Origin: Deltaproteobacteria bacterium
GTDB lineage: Bacteria; Desulfobacterota; DSM-4660; Desulfatiglandales; HGW-15
DNA: 21,193 bases
Assembly (NCBI GenBank): GCA_016926135.1
Contig: JAFGPH010000401.1
Span: 1 to 21,193, forward strand
Reading direction: 5' to 3'
The position numbers were made by a program, and so were the translations under genes. The notes under the pieces are model-generated. The model saw only the letters and a program-made list of their open reading frames with translations. It ran no database searches and was not told the DNA's origin. Position 1 is the stretch's first letter. Each line of letters starts with the position of its first letter. Below, piece after piece: positions 8,293-16,174 of the stretch.

Positions 8293-8360
8293 TCCTGGAT
8301 TCCTTGACGGCAGCAGGGTTTTGAGGATTCCACCATCATCGGTACGACAGGAGAGATTCA

Positions 8361-8855
8361 TTGTTCAGGGAAGAGGAAGAGGTCCAGTTCGTCGAGAAAG
8401 TGGTCTACATCAATCGTGTGGCCAAGGTGGTAAAGGGCGGAAGGAGATTCAGCTTCAGCGCCATCGTGGTGGTGGGGGATGGCAAAGGGATGGTGGGAAG
8501 CGGCCTGGGCAAGGCAAATGAGGTCCCGGAGGCCATCCGGAAAGGTATCGATCAGGCGAAAAAGAGCATGAAGCCTGTCCCGATCGTGAATGAAACGATC
8601 CCCCACGAGACCATCGGAAAATGGGGAGCGGGCAGTGTTCTGCTCAAACCGGCCGGCCCGGGAACTGGTTTGATCGCCGGAGGTGCGGTGAGGGCTGTGC
8701 TGGAAGCCGTGGGAGTCCAAAATATCCTTACCAAATGTCTGGGGACGCACAATCCTCACAATTTGGTTAAGGCTACACTCCACGGGCTGCACTCCCTTCG
8801 ATCTTCCGAGGAGATAGCCCGCCGCCGCGGCAAGACCGTCGAGGGACTCTCGTAG
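8361..8855 (+). CDS. rpsE: 30S ribosomal protein S5
   Basis: S5 is recognised from the dsRBD-like N-terminal domain ([20 protein letters not shown], then [19 protein letters not shown]) and the C-terminal block [20 protein letters not shown]. It lines the mRNA entry channel and influences decoding fidelity. The product is 164 residues. The start is TTG at 8361, after CAGGAGAG; the context and conserved length support it. Confidence 0.96.
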   Translation: MFREEEEVQFVEKVVYINRVAKVVKGGRRFSFSAIVVVGDGKGMVGSGLGKANEVPEAIRKGIDQAKKSMKPVPIVNETIPHETIGKWGAGSVLLKPAGPGTGLIAGGAVRAVLEAVGVQNILTKCLGTHNPHNLVKATLHGLHSLRSSEEIARRRGKTVEGLS

Positions 8856-8901
8856 CGTTGCGGGGCAAAGGCGTTTCGATCGCAAGAGGGGATTCTGAAT
8901 T

Positions 8902-9081
8902 ATGGCTGATACCATGAAAATAACCCTTGTGAAGAGCGGGATCGGTAAAAACAAGAGAGTCCGGGAGACCTTGAAAGGCCTGGGTCTCACTCGACTTCAC
9001 AAGACGGTGGTTCTCAAAAATACCCCCTCAATAAGGGGTATGGTTGCTAAAGTCGCCTTTATGGTCAGGGTGGACGCTTAG
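8902..9081 (+). CDS. rpmD: 50S ribosomal protein L30
   Basis: A 59-residue reading frame from ATG 8902 to TAG 9081 encodes KITLVKSGIGKNKRVRET, then LGLTRLHKTVVLKNTPSIRG and MVAKVAFMVRV, which is the whole L30 fold. L30 is a small 50S protein on the domain II surface. AGAGGGG lies upstream. It takes its usual place between rpsE and rplO. Confidence 0.94.
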   Translation: MADTMKITLVKSGIGKNKRVRETLKGLGLTRLHKTVVLKNTPSIRGMVAKVAFMVRVDA

Positions 9082-9101
9082 CTCACAGGAAGAGGTTCAA
9101 T

Positions 9102-9542
9102 ATGCGGATACATGAGCTTTGTCCGGCACCTGGTTCAAAGAAGAATAGAAAGAGGGTGGGGAGAGGAACCGGGTCGGGTCATGGAAAGACCGCCTGTCGG
9201 GGCAGCAAGGGGCAGAAGGCCCGTTCAGGCGGAAGTATCGCCCCTGGGTTCGAGGGAGGCCAGATGCCCCTTCAAAGACGTCTTCCGAAAAGGGGTTTCA
9301 GGAATGCCTTCAAGAAACAGTATGCCCTGGTCAGCGTAAAGGACCTCTCCCGGTTTCCTGCAGGTTCTTCCGTTGAGCTGGATGGGCTTGCCCGGGCCGG
9401 CCTGGTCAGAGATGCTGGAGATGGTGTGAAGGTTTTGGGGGGCGGGGAGCTTTCCCACGCACTCACCGTGCGGGTGACCCGGGTGAGCAAGACTGCGAGG
9501 GAGAAGATTGAGGCTGCCGGCGGGCGTGTGGAACTCGTCTGA
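9102..9542 (+). CDS. rplO: 50S ribosomal protein L15
   Basis: The 146-residue product begins MRIHELCPAPGSKKNRKRVG and has the glycine- and basic-rich extension GTGSGHGKTACRGSKGQKAR followed by FEGGQMPLQRRLPKRGF, diagnostic of L15. L15 joins late in 50S assembly and reaches deep into 23S rRNA. AGGAAGAGG precedes the ATG. secY follows after a 77-base spacer with a hairpin. Confidence 0.97.
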   Translation: MRIHELCPAPGSKKNRKRVGRGTGSGHGKTACRGSKGQKARSGGSIAPGFEGGQMPLQRRLPKRGFRNAFKKQYALVSVKDLSRFPAGSSVELDGLARAGLVRDAGDGVKVLGGGELSHALTVRVTRVSKTAREKIEAAGGRVELV

Positions 9543-9552
9543 CCGGACTTCT

Positions 9553-9579
9553 GAGGTGCCTTGCTCGCGGGGGCGCCTC
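9553..9579 (+). promoter_or_regulatory. mRNA hairpin in the rplO-secY spacer
   Basis: Seen directly: GAGGTGCC (9553-9560) pairs with GGCGCCTC (9572-9579), eight pairs including one G-U, around an 11-base loop. No T tract follows, so I do not call a terminator. It might mark a processing or attenuation point between ribosomal protein and SecY expression (inference). Confidence 0.35.
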
Positions 9580-9619
9580 TGGCACGGAATGAAGGAAAAG
9601 CGGAGGGTGATCTGGGCCG

Positions 9620-10933
9620 ATGGTAGCTGGCCTCCAGAATATTACCAGGATTCCTGAGCTGAAGAAGCGGATTTTGTTTACGCTGGGAATGCTCGCCGTG
9701 TATCGCGTGGGTTGCCACATTCCCACTCCTGGCATCGATGCTGCCGCACTGACCGCGTTTTTCAGTGAAAAGGCAGGGACGCTGTTCGGCCTCTTCGATA
9801 TGTTTTCAGGCGGCGCCCTCAGCCAGATGTCGGTTATGGCTCTCGGCATCATGCCTTACATCAGTTCTTCGATTATTCTGGAACTCCTTACGGTGGTCAT
9901 TCCTTATCTGGAAAAGTTGAAGAAGGAAGGCGAACAGGGGCGGAAGAAAATCATCCAGTACACCCGTTACGGTACCGTGATCCTGAGCGTGATTCAGGGC
10001 TTCGGCATGGCCATCGGGCTCGAGAGGATGAGCAGCCCTGGAGGGGCCATGGTGGTTCCCGTAGGCGGATGGTTATTTCGGTTCCTGGCCGTGATCACGC
10101 TCGCCGCAGGTACCGCGTTTCTGATGTGGCTGGGGGAGCAGATCACGGAAAGAGGAATCGGCAACGGGATCTCCCTGATCATTTTCGCAGGGATCGTGGA
10201 TCGCCTACCGGAAGCAGTGGTCAATACCTTCCGCCTGATGGGAACCGGGGAGATCACCCCTTTCTTCATGGCTTTGGTCGTCGCCTTCATGGTCGGGGTG
10301 GTAGGCTTGATCGTTTTTGTGGAGAGAGCGCAGAGGAGAATCCCGGTTCAATATGCAAAGAGGGTCGTGGGCCGCAGAATGTATGGAGGGCAAAGCACGC
10401 ATCTTCCCCTGAAGATCAATACGGCCGGAGTGATTCCGCCGATCTTCGCCTCCTCCATCATCATGTTCCCGGCAACGATTGCGAATTTTATCAATGTGAA
10501 TCAACTTCCCTGGCTGAAGATGGTGGTCGATTTTCTGTCTCCCGGTCATATTGTCTATGAGTTGATTTTCGTTCTTTTCATTATTTTCTTCTGCTATTTT
10601 TACACGGCTGTACATTTCAACCCGGTCGATGTAGCGGACAACATGAAGAAGTACGGCGGTTTTATTCCCGGAATCAGACCCGGAAAGAATACTGCGGAAT
10701 ATATAGACAGGGTCTTGACCCGAATTACCTTTGCCGGGGCGATCTACGTTTCGGCTGTTTGTGTCTTGCCCCAGATCCTGATCTACCAGCTGCATGTTCC
10801 TTTCTATTTCGGGGGAACTGCCCTTCTGATCGTGGTGGGGGTCGCTATGGACACATCCAATCAGATTGAATCCCACATGTTGATGCGGCACTACGAAGGT
10901 TTCATGAAAAAAGGATTGGGGAGGGGGAGGTAA
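9620..10933 (+). CDS. secY: Protein translocase subunit SecY
   Basis: SecY forms the membrane channel for Sec-dependent export and membrane protein insertion, with SecE and SecG. The 437-residue product has ten predicted membrane spans and the family landmarks: the N-terminal [20 protein letters not shown], the plug region [41 protein letters not shown] and the C-terminal [26 protein letters not shown] precedes the ATG at 9620. It keeps its normal place after rplO, but the usual adk and map genes do not follow; infA comes next after 44 bases. Confidence 0.98.
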   Translation: MVAGLQNITRIPELKKRILFTLGMLAVYRVGCHIPTPGIDAAALTAFFSEKAGTLFGLFDMFSGGALSQMSVMALGIMPYISSSIILELLTVVIPYLEKLKKEGEQGRKKIIQYTRYGTVILSVIQGFGMAIGLERMSSPGGAMVVPVGGWLFRFLAVITLAAGTAFLMWLGEQITERGIGNGISLIIFAGIVDRLPEAVVNTFRLMGTGEITPFFMALVVAFMVGVVGLIVFVERAQRRIPVQYAKRVVGRRMYGGQSTHLPLKINTAGVIPPIFASSIIMFPATIANFINVNQLPWLKMVVDFLSPGHIVYELIFVLFIIFFCYFYTAVHFNPVDVADNMKKYGGFIPGIRPGKNTAEYIDRVLTRITFAGAIYVSAVCVLPQILIYQLHVPFYFGGTALLIVVGVAMDTSNQIESHMLMRHYEGFMKKGLGRGR

Positions 10934-10977
10934 GCCGAAATCTCCTCTGAGAAGCGCTCTGAGGGAGAGAGAGCACC

Positions 10978-11196
10978 GTGGCGAAGGAAGAGAACATATC
11001 GGTCGAGGGAACGGTCATCGAGACGCTGCCGAATGCCATGTTTCGGGTTGAACTGGGGAATGGCCATCGGGTGCTTGCCCATATCTCCGGGAAGATGAGA
11101 ATGCATTTCATCAAAATCCTCCCGGGAGATAAGGTCTCTGTAGAGCTTTCACCGTACGATCTGAAAAGGGGGAGGATCGTTTACCGAGGGAAATAA
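10978..11196 (+). CDS. infA: Translation initiation factor IF-1
   Basis: A 72-residue OB-fold protein matching IF-1 in length and motifs ([54 protein letters not shown]). IF-1 occupies the A site of the 30S during initiation and works with IF-2 and IF-3. The start is GTG at 10978, after GGGAGAG. It is followed after 18 bases by rpmJ. Confidence 0.97.
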   Translation: MAKEENISVEGTVIETLPNAMFRVELGNGHRVLAHISGKMRMHFIKILPGDKVSVELSPYDLKRGRIVYRGK

Positions 11197-11214
11197 GAAG
11201 GTGGAAACGGAACT

Positions 11215-11328
11215 ATGAAAGTCAGGGCTTCTGTCAAGAAAATATGCAATAAGTGTAAGATCATTAAACGGAAAGGGATTTTGCGCGTGATCTGCTCCAA
11301 CCCTCGCCACAAGCAGAAGCAGGGGTGA
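11215..11328 (+). CDS. rpmJ: 50S ribosomal protein L36
   Basis: A 37-residue reading frame from ATG 11215 to TGA 11328 encodes [19 protein letters not shown] and then [13 protein letters not shown]. This is the zinc-binding (C+) form of L36, with three cysteines (11, 14, 27) and a histidine at 32 as ligands. L36 is the smallest 50S protein and stabilises 23S rRNA near the L16 region. AAGGTGGA lies upstream. Confidence 0.95.
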   Translation: MKVRASVKKICNKCKIIKRKGILRVICSNPRHKQKQG

Positions 11329-11440
11329 GCCCCGGGCGTCCCCCCTGCTGAGGTCGGTTTGCGTGAATTTGAGTTGGCGGGGTGAGGTGGATCCAAACAA
11401 TAAGAGATCACATTAACCCATAGGCAAAGGGAGATGACGA

Positions 11441-11812
11441 TTGGCCAGGATAGCAGGAGTTGATTTACCCAAGGCTAAGAGAATTGAGATTGCCCTGACT
11501 TATATTTATGGGATCGGGAGGAGCAGTTCCCAGAAAATCCTCACGGAAGCGGGGATCGATTGGGATATGAAGTCCGATCAACTGACGGAAGGGCAGATTG
11601 CCAGCATCAGGAAGATCATCGACGAGAAACACAAGGTCGAAGGGGATCTGAGAAGGGATCTCTCCGTAAACATCAAGAGGCTCATCGACCTCGGGACTTA
11701 CAGAGGTTTGAGGCACAGAAAGGGCCTGCCCGTAAGAGGGCAGAGGACAAGCACCAATGCCCGGACGAGGAAAGGTCCGCGCAGGGCCATTATGGGAAAG
11801 AGAAAGAAATAG
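11441..11812 (+). CDS. rpsM: 30S ribosomal protein S13
   Basis: The 123-residue product starts [20 protein letters not shown] and has [15 protein letters not shown] and [11 protein letters not shown] near its basic C-terminal tail, as in S13. S13 lies in the 30S head, contacts P-site tRNA and forms intersubunit bridges. The start is TTG at 11441, after AAGGGAG; an ATG at 11434 is out of frame. A 112-base spacer from rpmJ precedes it, the location of the S4-regulated leader in E. coli; I could not recognise that pseudoknot here. Confidence 0.96.
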   Translation: MARIAGVDLPKAKRIEIALTYIYGIGRSSSQKILTEAGIDWDMKSDQLTEGQIASIRKIIDEKHKVEGDLRRDLSVNIKRLIDLGTYRGLRHRKGLPVRGQRTSTNARTRKGPRRAIMGKRKK

Positions 11813-11833
11813 CGGGAAAAGGGAATACGGATT

Positions 11834-12226
11834 ATGGTGAAAAAAGCCAGGGCGAGCAAGGGTAAGAGGGAAAAGAAATCCGTCCCATCGGGAATCATCC
11901 ATATTCAATCCACCTTCAACAATACGATTGTGACCATCACGGATAACGATGGAAACGTAATCGCCTCTTCGAGCGCCGGCCGTCAGGGTTTCAAGGGCTC
12001 CAGAAAGAGCACGCCCTTCGCGGCCCAGCTGGCAGCCCAGGATGCCCTCAGACAGGCTATGGAGCACGGGATGAGGTCTGCAGAGGTGCGGGTGAAGGGC
12101 CCGGGAGTGGGGAGGGAGGCCGCAATTCGTGCATTGCAGGTTGACGGCTTCAGCGTGAGCCTGATCCGGGATGTGACCCCTATCCCCCACAACGGTTGCA
12201 GACCCCCAAAGAGGAGACGGGTCTAG
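11834..12226 (+). CDS. rpsK: 30S ribosomal protein S11
   Basis: The 130-residue product has the S11 core [39 protein letters not shown] and the C-terminal [18 protein letters not shown]11 forms part of the 30S platform near the E site and mRNA exit. AAAAGGGA precedes the ATG. A 113-base spacer leads to rpsD. Confidence 0.98.
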   Translation: MVKKARASKGKREKKSVPSGIIHIQSTFNNTIVTITDNDGNVIASSSAGRQGFKGSRKSTPFAAQLAAQDALRQAMEHGMRSAEVRVKGPGVGREAAIRALQVDGFSVSLIRDVTPIPHNGCRPPKRRRV

Positions 12227-12256
12227 AGACCTCACGGGGGAAGAAGGTTTGACTGG

Positions 12257-12326
12257 GGATCTTGAGGAAAAAAGAGTAGCGAAGAACCGATAAAATCCGA
12301 TGGAGAGTCGGAGATTCAAGGATTCC
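12257..12326 (+). promoter_or_regulatory. Foldable rpsK-rpsD spacer
   Basis: The 113-base spacer can form an outer stem of GGATCTTGA (12257-12265) with TCAAGGATTCC (12316-12326), nine pairs with two single-base bulges, enclosing a small hairpin TCCGA/TCGGA (12296-12300 with 12308-12312). It ends at the GGGAGGAG Shine-Dalgarno of rpsD. S4 is a known autoregulator in other bacteria, so a role is plausible but unproven. Confidence 0.3.
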
Positions 12327-12339
12327 GGGAGGAGCAGGA

Positions 12340-12969
12340 TTGGCAAGATATACGGATGCGTCGTGCAGGCTGTGCAGAAGGGAGAACCTGAAACTCTTTT
12401 TGAAAGGGGATCGGTGCTACGGAGAGAAATGTGCCTTTGAACGGAGGGCGTATGCCCCGGGTCAGCACGGACAGAGACGCAGTGGAAAAACCTCCGACTA
12501 CCATATGCAGCTCAGGGAGAAACAGAAGGTCAGAAGGATATACGGCGTCCTGGAGAAGCAGTTCAGAAGGTACTATTACCGTGCTGAAAAGCAGAAAGGG
12601 ATCACCGGGACCAATCTTCTGATTTTTTTGGAGACTCGACTCGATAATATCGTGTTCAAGATGGGCTTCGCCAATTCGAGGAACCAGGCCAGACAACTCG
12701 TCCGACACAATCACTTCCTGCTCAACGGCAGACGCGTGAATATCCCATCGCTTCAGGTAAAGGTGGGAGATTCGGTGGAAGTGAAGGAGAGTAGCCGAAA
12801 GGTTCCGGTGATCGCGGAGGCGCTGGAGACGGTTGTGAGGCGGGGGATCCCGAGCTGGCTCGAGGTTCAAAAGGATGCATTCAGAGGTGCCGTGAAAGCC
12901 CTGCCCAATCGACAGGATCTGGTCATTCCCATTCAGGAGCAGATGATCGTCGAGCTATACAGCAAGTAA
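12340..12969 (+). CDS. rpsD: 30S ribosomal protein S4, zinc-binding form
   Basis: The 209-residue product begins [20 protein letters not shown] and has four cysteines (9, 12, 26, 31) placed as the zinc site of the C+ form of S4. The S4 RNA-binding domain follows ([20 protein letters not shown], then [15 protein letters not shown]). S4 starts assembly of the 30S body, helps form the mRNA entry channel and in several bacteria represses its own mRNA. The start is TTG at 12340 after GGGAGGAG. Confidence 0.97.
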   Translation: MARYTDASCRLCRRENLKLFLKGDRCYGEKCAFERRAYAPGQHGQRRSGKTSDYHMQLREKQKVRRIYGVLEKQFRRYYYRAEKQKGITGTNLLIFLETRLDNIVFKMGFANSRNQARQLVRHNHFLLNGRRVNIPSLQVKVGDSVEVKESSRKVPVIAEALETVVRRGIPSWLEVQKDAFRGAVKALPNRQDLVIPIQEQMIVELYSK

Positions 12970-12990
12970 CCCGACGGGAAACTCACTTTT

Positions 12991-13096
12991 TGAAAGGGAT
13001 GGTTGCCACGATCGTAAAGGGCCGGTTGATCAACGGGGGCTTTCGAAGCCGAAGACCGATCCCCCGTTTGAACAACTCAAGTTCGTTGCCCTTTCA
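12991..13096 (+). promoter_or_regulatory. Structured rpsD-rpoA spacer
   Basis: The 150-base spacer has two long-range complementary pairs seen directly. TGAAAGGG (12991-12998) matches CCCTTTCA (13089-13096) and would enclose a second hairpin, AACGGGGG (13032-13039) with CCCCCGTT (13061-13068), which holds GGCTT/AAGCC near its tip and can extend outward by GTTG/CAAC. No T tract follows, so it is not a simple terminator. It ends shortly before the GGGAGGG Shine-Dalgarno of rpoA. A regulatory or RNA-processing role is inferred. Confidence 0.4.
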
Positions 13097-13119
13097 CTCT
13101 TATAACGGGAGGGATATTT

Positions 13120-14160
13120 TTGGGAGATTTGAAAGCAAGAAATTGGCGAGAGCTGATCAGGCCCAAGAGCATATTGATCGAGGAGGAAACCCGTACCCCT
13201 TCCTATGGAAAGTTCGTATGCGAACCTTTGGAGCGGGGGTTCGGAATTACCATAGGGAATGCGTTACGGCGCATTCTGTTGTCGTCTCTGCAGGGAGCTG
13301 CCATTGTTTCCGTGGAGTTCGATAATGTTGTCCACGAGTTCTCCACAATTCCGGGGGTCCTTGAGGATGTGACGGATATCATTCTGAACCTGAAGGAAGT
13401 GAAATTAAAACTGAATGACCGGGAAGAGGCGACCGTCAGCTTGTCCCGCAAGGGGGAGGGAACGGTTCGGGCCGCTGACATAGAGACGGATGGTTCGGTT
13501 GAGATCCTGAATCCCGACAAGCACATTGCCACGCTGAATCGAGAAGCTGAAATCAGGATGGAGATGCTGGTGAAGATGGGGAAGGGTTACGTGAGTTCAG
13601 AGACGATCAAGCGGGCGGATCCTGCAATCGGCGTCATCCCCATTGATGCGATTTTTTCACCCATCAAAAAGGTGAACTACGTCGTGACCAACGCCCGAGT
13701 GGGGCAAATTACGGATTACGACAGGCTTACGTTGGAGGTGTGGACCGACGGCAGCATTCTCCCCGAGGATGCCGTGGCGTATGGGGCCAAAATCCTGAAG
13801 GAACAAATGGCTCCATTCATCAATTTTCAGGAGGAGCCTGAGCCCGCACATGTGGTGCCGGAAGATCAGGAGGAAAAGCTGAATCAGAACCTCTTCCGGC
13901 CGGTTTCCGAACTCGAGCTTTCTGTCCGATCTGCAAACTGCCTGAAGAATGCCAGCATTACCCTGATAGGCGAGTTGGTCCAGAAAACGGAAGCCGAGAT
14001 GCTGAAGACCAAAAATTTCGGGAGGAAATCCCTCAACGAGCTGAAGTCCATACTCGAAGAAATGGGCCTCTCCTTAGGGATGAAGCTGGAGAATTTCCCC
14101 GCAAACAGGCAGTTCGACAAAGATGGTAAGGGAGGGAAGGAAGAGGAGTTGAACCCATGA
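13120..14160 (+). CDS. rpoA: DNA-directed RNA polymerase subunit alpha
   Basis: The 346-residue product has the alpha N-terminal assembly domain ([20 protein letters not shown], about residues 28-47, and [20 protein letters not shown]) and, after an acidic linker, the C-terminal DNA/activator-binding domain ([15 protein letters not shown], then [19 protein letters not shown]). The alpha dimer nucleates RNA polymerase assembly and its C-terminal domain binds UP elements and activators. The start is TTG at 13120 after a strong GGGAGGG. The stop overlaps rplQ as ATGA. Confidence 0.98.
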   Translation: MGDLKARNWRELIRPKSILIEEETRTPSYGKFVCEPLERGFGITIGNALRRILLSSLQGAAIVSVEFDNVVHEFSTIPGVLEDVTDIILNLKEVKLKLNDREEATVSLSRKGEGTVRAADIETDGSVEILNPDKHIATLNREAEIRMEMLVKMGKGYVSSETIKRADPAIGVIPIDAIFSPIKKVNYVVTNARVGQITDYDRLTLEVWTDGSILPEDAVAYGAKILKEQMAPFINFQEEPEPAHVVPEDQEEKLNQNLFRPVSELELSVRSANCLKNASITLIGELVQKTEAEMLKTKNFGRKSLNELKSILEEMGLSLGMKLENFPANRQFDKDGKGGKEEELNP

Positions 14161-14678
14161 GACATCGGAAGGCTGGAAGAAAGTTGAGCAGGAACTCAAG
14201 CCATCGCAAGGCGATGCTGAGGAATATCGTTACCTCCCTTTTCAGGCATGAGCAGATCGAGACGACTGAAGCCAAGGCAAAAGAACTCAGACCTGTGGCA
14301 GAAAAGCTGATTACGTTGGCCAAAAGGGGAGATCTGCATGCGAGGCGTCAGGCGCTCGCCTATCTGGAAGAGAAGTCGACTGCCCACAAGCTCTTTGATG
14401 AAATGAAAGACCGTTATCTGGATCGACAGGGGGGGTATCTCCGGATCGTCCGGAAAGGAAACAGAAAGGGGGATGGGGCGCCCATTACTGTGGTTCAGCT
14501 GCTGCCTGGAGCTGAAGAAAATAAGAAGGCCAAGAAAAAGAGTAAAGCCTCTCCCAAAGGCAAGGCTGCCGGCGCGAAAAAAGGGAAGAAGGATTCAGGA
14601 GAAGGAGATAAAGGGAAGGACAAGCCCAAAGGGACGGAGGCGAATCAAGAAAAGCTCACGGAGGCAAAGCAGACCTGA
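14157..14678 (+). CDS. rplQ: 50S ribosomal protein L17 with long basic C-terminal tail
   Basis: The first ~120 residues are an ordinary L17 ([40 protein letters not shown], then [19 protein letters not shown]). L17 lies near the exit tunnel and contacts the region of L22 and L32. The protein then continues for about 50 residues of lysine-, alanine- and glycine-rich low-complexity sequence, to 173 in total against a usual 115-130. Such tails occur in some L17 proteins and are probably disordered. The ATG overlaps the rpoA stop by four bases. This is the last gene of the cluster. Confidence 0.95.
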   Translation: MRHRKAGRKLSRNSSHRKAMLRNIVTSLFRHEQIETTEAKAKELRPVAEKLITLAKRGDLHARRQALAYLEEKSTAHKLFDEMKDRYLDRQGGYLRIVRKGNRKGDGAPITVVQLLPGAEENKKAKKKSKASPKGKAAGAKKGKKDSGEGDKGKDKPKGTEANQEKLTEAKQT

Positions 14679-14805
14679 TTCTGATCTCTTCGGTGCGGCC
14701 CCGGTTATCGTTCCTGGGGTTGCGATCTGTGATTTTTCGAGGAGTATTCACAAGGGTTGAGAGGACGGAAAGGGGATAGGTTTCATGCCCCGACACCTGG
14801 GAAAG

Positions 14806-14846
14806 AACCTCCTTGCCGATTCATGGCCAAGGGGGTTTTTCTTTTT
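14806..14846 (+). terminator. Intrinsic terminator after the ribosomal cluster
   Basis: AACCTCCTTG (14806-14815) pairs with CAAGGGGGTT (14828-14837), ten pairs with one G-U, followed by a T-rich run (TTTTTCTTTTT, 14836-14846). It lies 128 bases after rplQ and 45 bases before the pyrC start. The natural reading is the end of the alpha operon; because it is so close to pyrC it could also serve as an attenuator in the pyrC leader (inference). Confidence 0.8.
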
Positions 14847-14890
14847 CTGAACCTTTGATCAGGGGAGGGGCCGGAAGGAGGCCTTCGATC

Positions 14891-16174
14891 ATGACTATCC
14901 GGATCCAGGGAGGGCGAGTCGTGGATCCCGTGGCAGGGACCGTGAAAGCACTGGATCTCCTCATTCGGGGAGAGTGCATTGCGGCCGTTTTGCCGGCCGG
15001 AACGGCCGTAGACGGTGTCCCCGAGGAGGGGGTGATCGATGCGACCGGGAAGCTTGTGGTGCCGGGGCTGATCGACATGCATGTGCATTTGCGGGAGCCA
15101 GGGCAAGAGCACAAGGAGACAATTGCCACCGGAGCATTGGCAGGGGTCGTGGGGGGGTATTCGGCGCTCGCGTGTATGCCCAATACGGATCCCGTCAACG
15201 ACTGCGGCGCGGTGACCCGGTTCATTTTGGAGAGGGCACGGCGTGCCGGACTTCTGCGCGTATACCCGATCGGAGCGATCACCCTCGGGCAGAAAGGTGT
15301 GAACCTCGCCGATTTCGAGGACCTCCGTTCATCAGGGGCCGTTGCGGTTTCGGATGACGGTCGGCCGGTGGAAGCCCGTGAATGCATGGCGCGCGCCATG
15401 ATTTGGGCCTGTCGTTGCGGGTTGGCCGTTGTTTCGCACTGTGAAGACCTGACTCTGTCCGGTTCCGGCGTTTTGCATGAGGGATCGGTATCCGCAAGAC
15501 TGGGTCTCAAGGGGATCCCGGCAGCCAGTGAGGAGGTCGCGGTCCGGCGAGAAATCGATCTGGCTCGGGAGACACGCTGTCCTGTTCACATCGCACACGT
15601 GAGCACCGCAGGTTCGGTGTGCCTGATTCGTGAGGCCAAGGAGGAGGGCCTTCCCGTGACCGCCGAAACTGCACCCCATTACTTTACCTTAGACCATGGA
15701 GCCGTCCTGGAGTATAATACCTCCGCAAAAATGAATCCCCCTCTCAGGACCCCGGAGGACGTGGAGGCCGTGAGGCGCGGTCTTGCAGAAGATGTAATCG
15801 ATGTGATTGCCACAGATCATGCCCCTCACAGTTCCCTGGAAAAGGATGTGGATTTCGAGAGGGCGGCCTTCGGCATTATCGGGCTGGAAACCGCGCTTCC
15901 TCTGACGCTGGCCTTGGTCGAGCAAGGATTTCTGAGCCTTTCCCAAGCCGTGCGGAAACTTTCTCTGAACCCCGCGAGGATTCTTGGTGTGGAAGGGGGG
16001 CGCCTGGAGGAAGGGAAGGTGGCTGATTTGGCGATGATCGACATGGAATGCAGCTACTCTTTGGATGCCGGAGACATCCATTCGAGGAGCAAGAACTCCC
16101 CATTTTTAGGCAGGGCGCTGAAGGGGAGAAACGTGCTTACCATGGTGGGGGGAAGAGTTGTCTGGAAAAGATAG
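14891..16174 (+). CDS. pyrC: Dihydroorotase, class I
   Basis: This enzyme interconverts carbamoyl-aspartate and dihydroorotate, step three of de novo UMP synthesis. I start at ATG 14891 (427 residues, the family length), with GGAAGGAG ten bases upstream; an earlier in-frame ATG at 14813 lies inside the terminator hairpin. Metal and active-site residues are in place: the HxH of IDMHVHLRE (His64, His66), PNTDP, Asp155 in SDDG, His183 in SHCED, His236 in IAHVST and Asp309 in ATDHAPH. An aspartate where class II enzymes have the carboxylated lysine is typical of class I. The 3' end overlaps pilR by 17 bases. No pyrB is adjacent. Confidence 0.94.
   Translation: MTIRIQGGRVVDPVAGTVKALDLLIRGECIAAVLPAGTAVDGVPEEGVIDATGKLVVPGLIDMHVHLREPGQEHKETIATGALAGVVGGYSALACMPNTDPVNDCGAVTRFILERARRAGLLRVYPIGAITLGQKGVNLADFEDLRSSGAVAVSDDGRPVEARECMARAMIWACRCGLAVVSHCEDLTLSGSGVLHEGSVSARLGLKGIPAASEEVAVRREIDLARETRCPVHIAHVSTAGSVCLIREAKEEGLPVTAETAPHYFTLDHGAVLEYNTSAKMNPPLRTPEDVEAVRRGLAEDVIDVIATDHAPHSSLEKDVDFERAAFGIIGLETALPLTLALVEQGFLSLSQAVRKLSLNPARILGVEGGRLEEGKVADLAMIDMECSYSLDAGDIHSRSKNSPFLGRALKGRNVLTMVGGRVVWKR

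Noticed and set aside
11329..11440. E. coli-like S4 pseudoknot leader before rpsM
   Set aside because: The spacer is in the right place, but I found only a 5-bp long-range pairing and not the nested pseudoknot.
13086..13106. TTGCCC and TATAAC as a possible rpoA promoter
   Set aside because: The boxes are only 9 bases apart, far from the 16-18 required, and no other -35 fits the TATAAC.
12990..13325. A small open frame through the rpsD-rpoA spacer into rpoA
   Set aside because: It overlaps rpoA in another frame, has no Shine-Dalgarno and no recognisable product; the spacer is better explained as structured RNA.
14813..14890. Upstream ATG that would extend pyrC by 26 residues
   Set aside because: It begins inside the terminator hairpin, while 14891 has a well-spaced GGAAGGAG and gives the family length.
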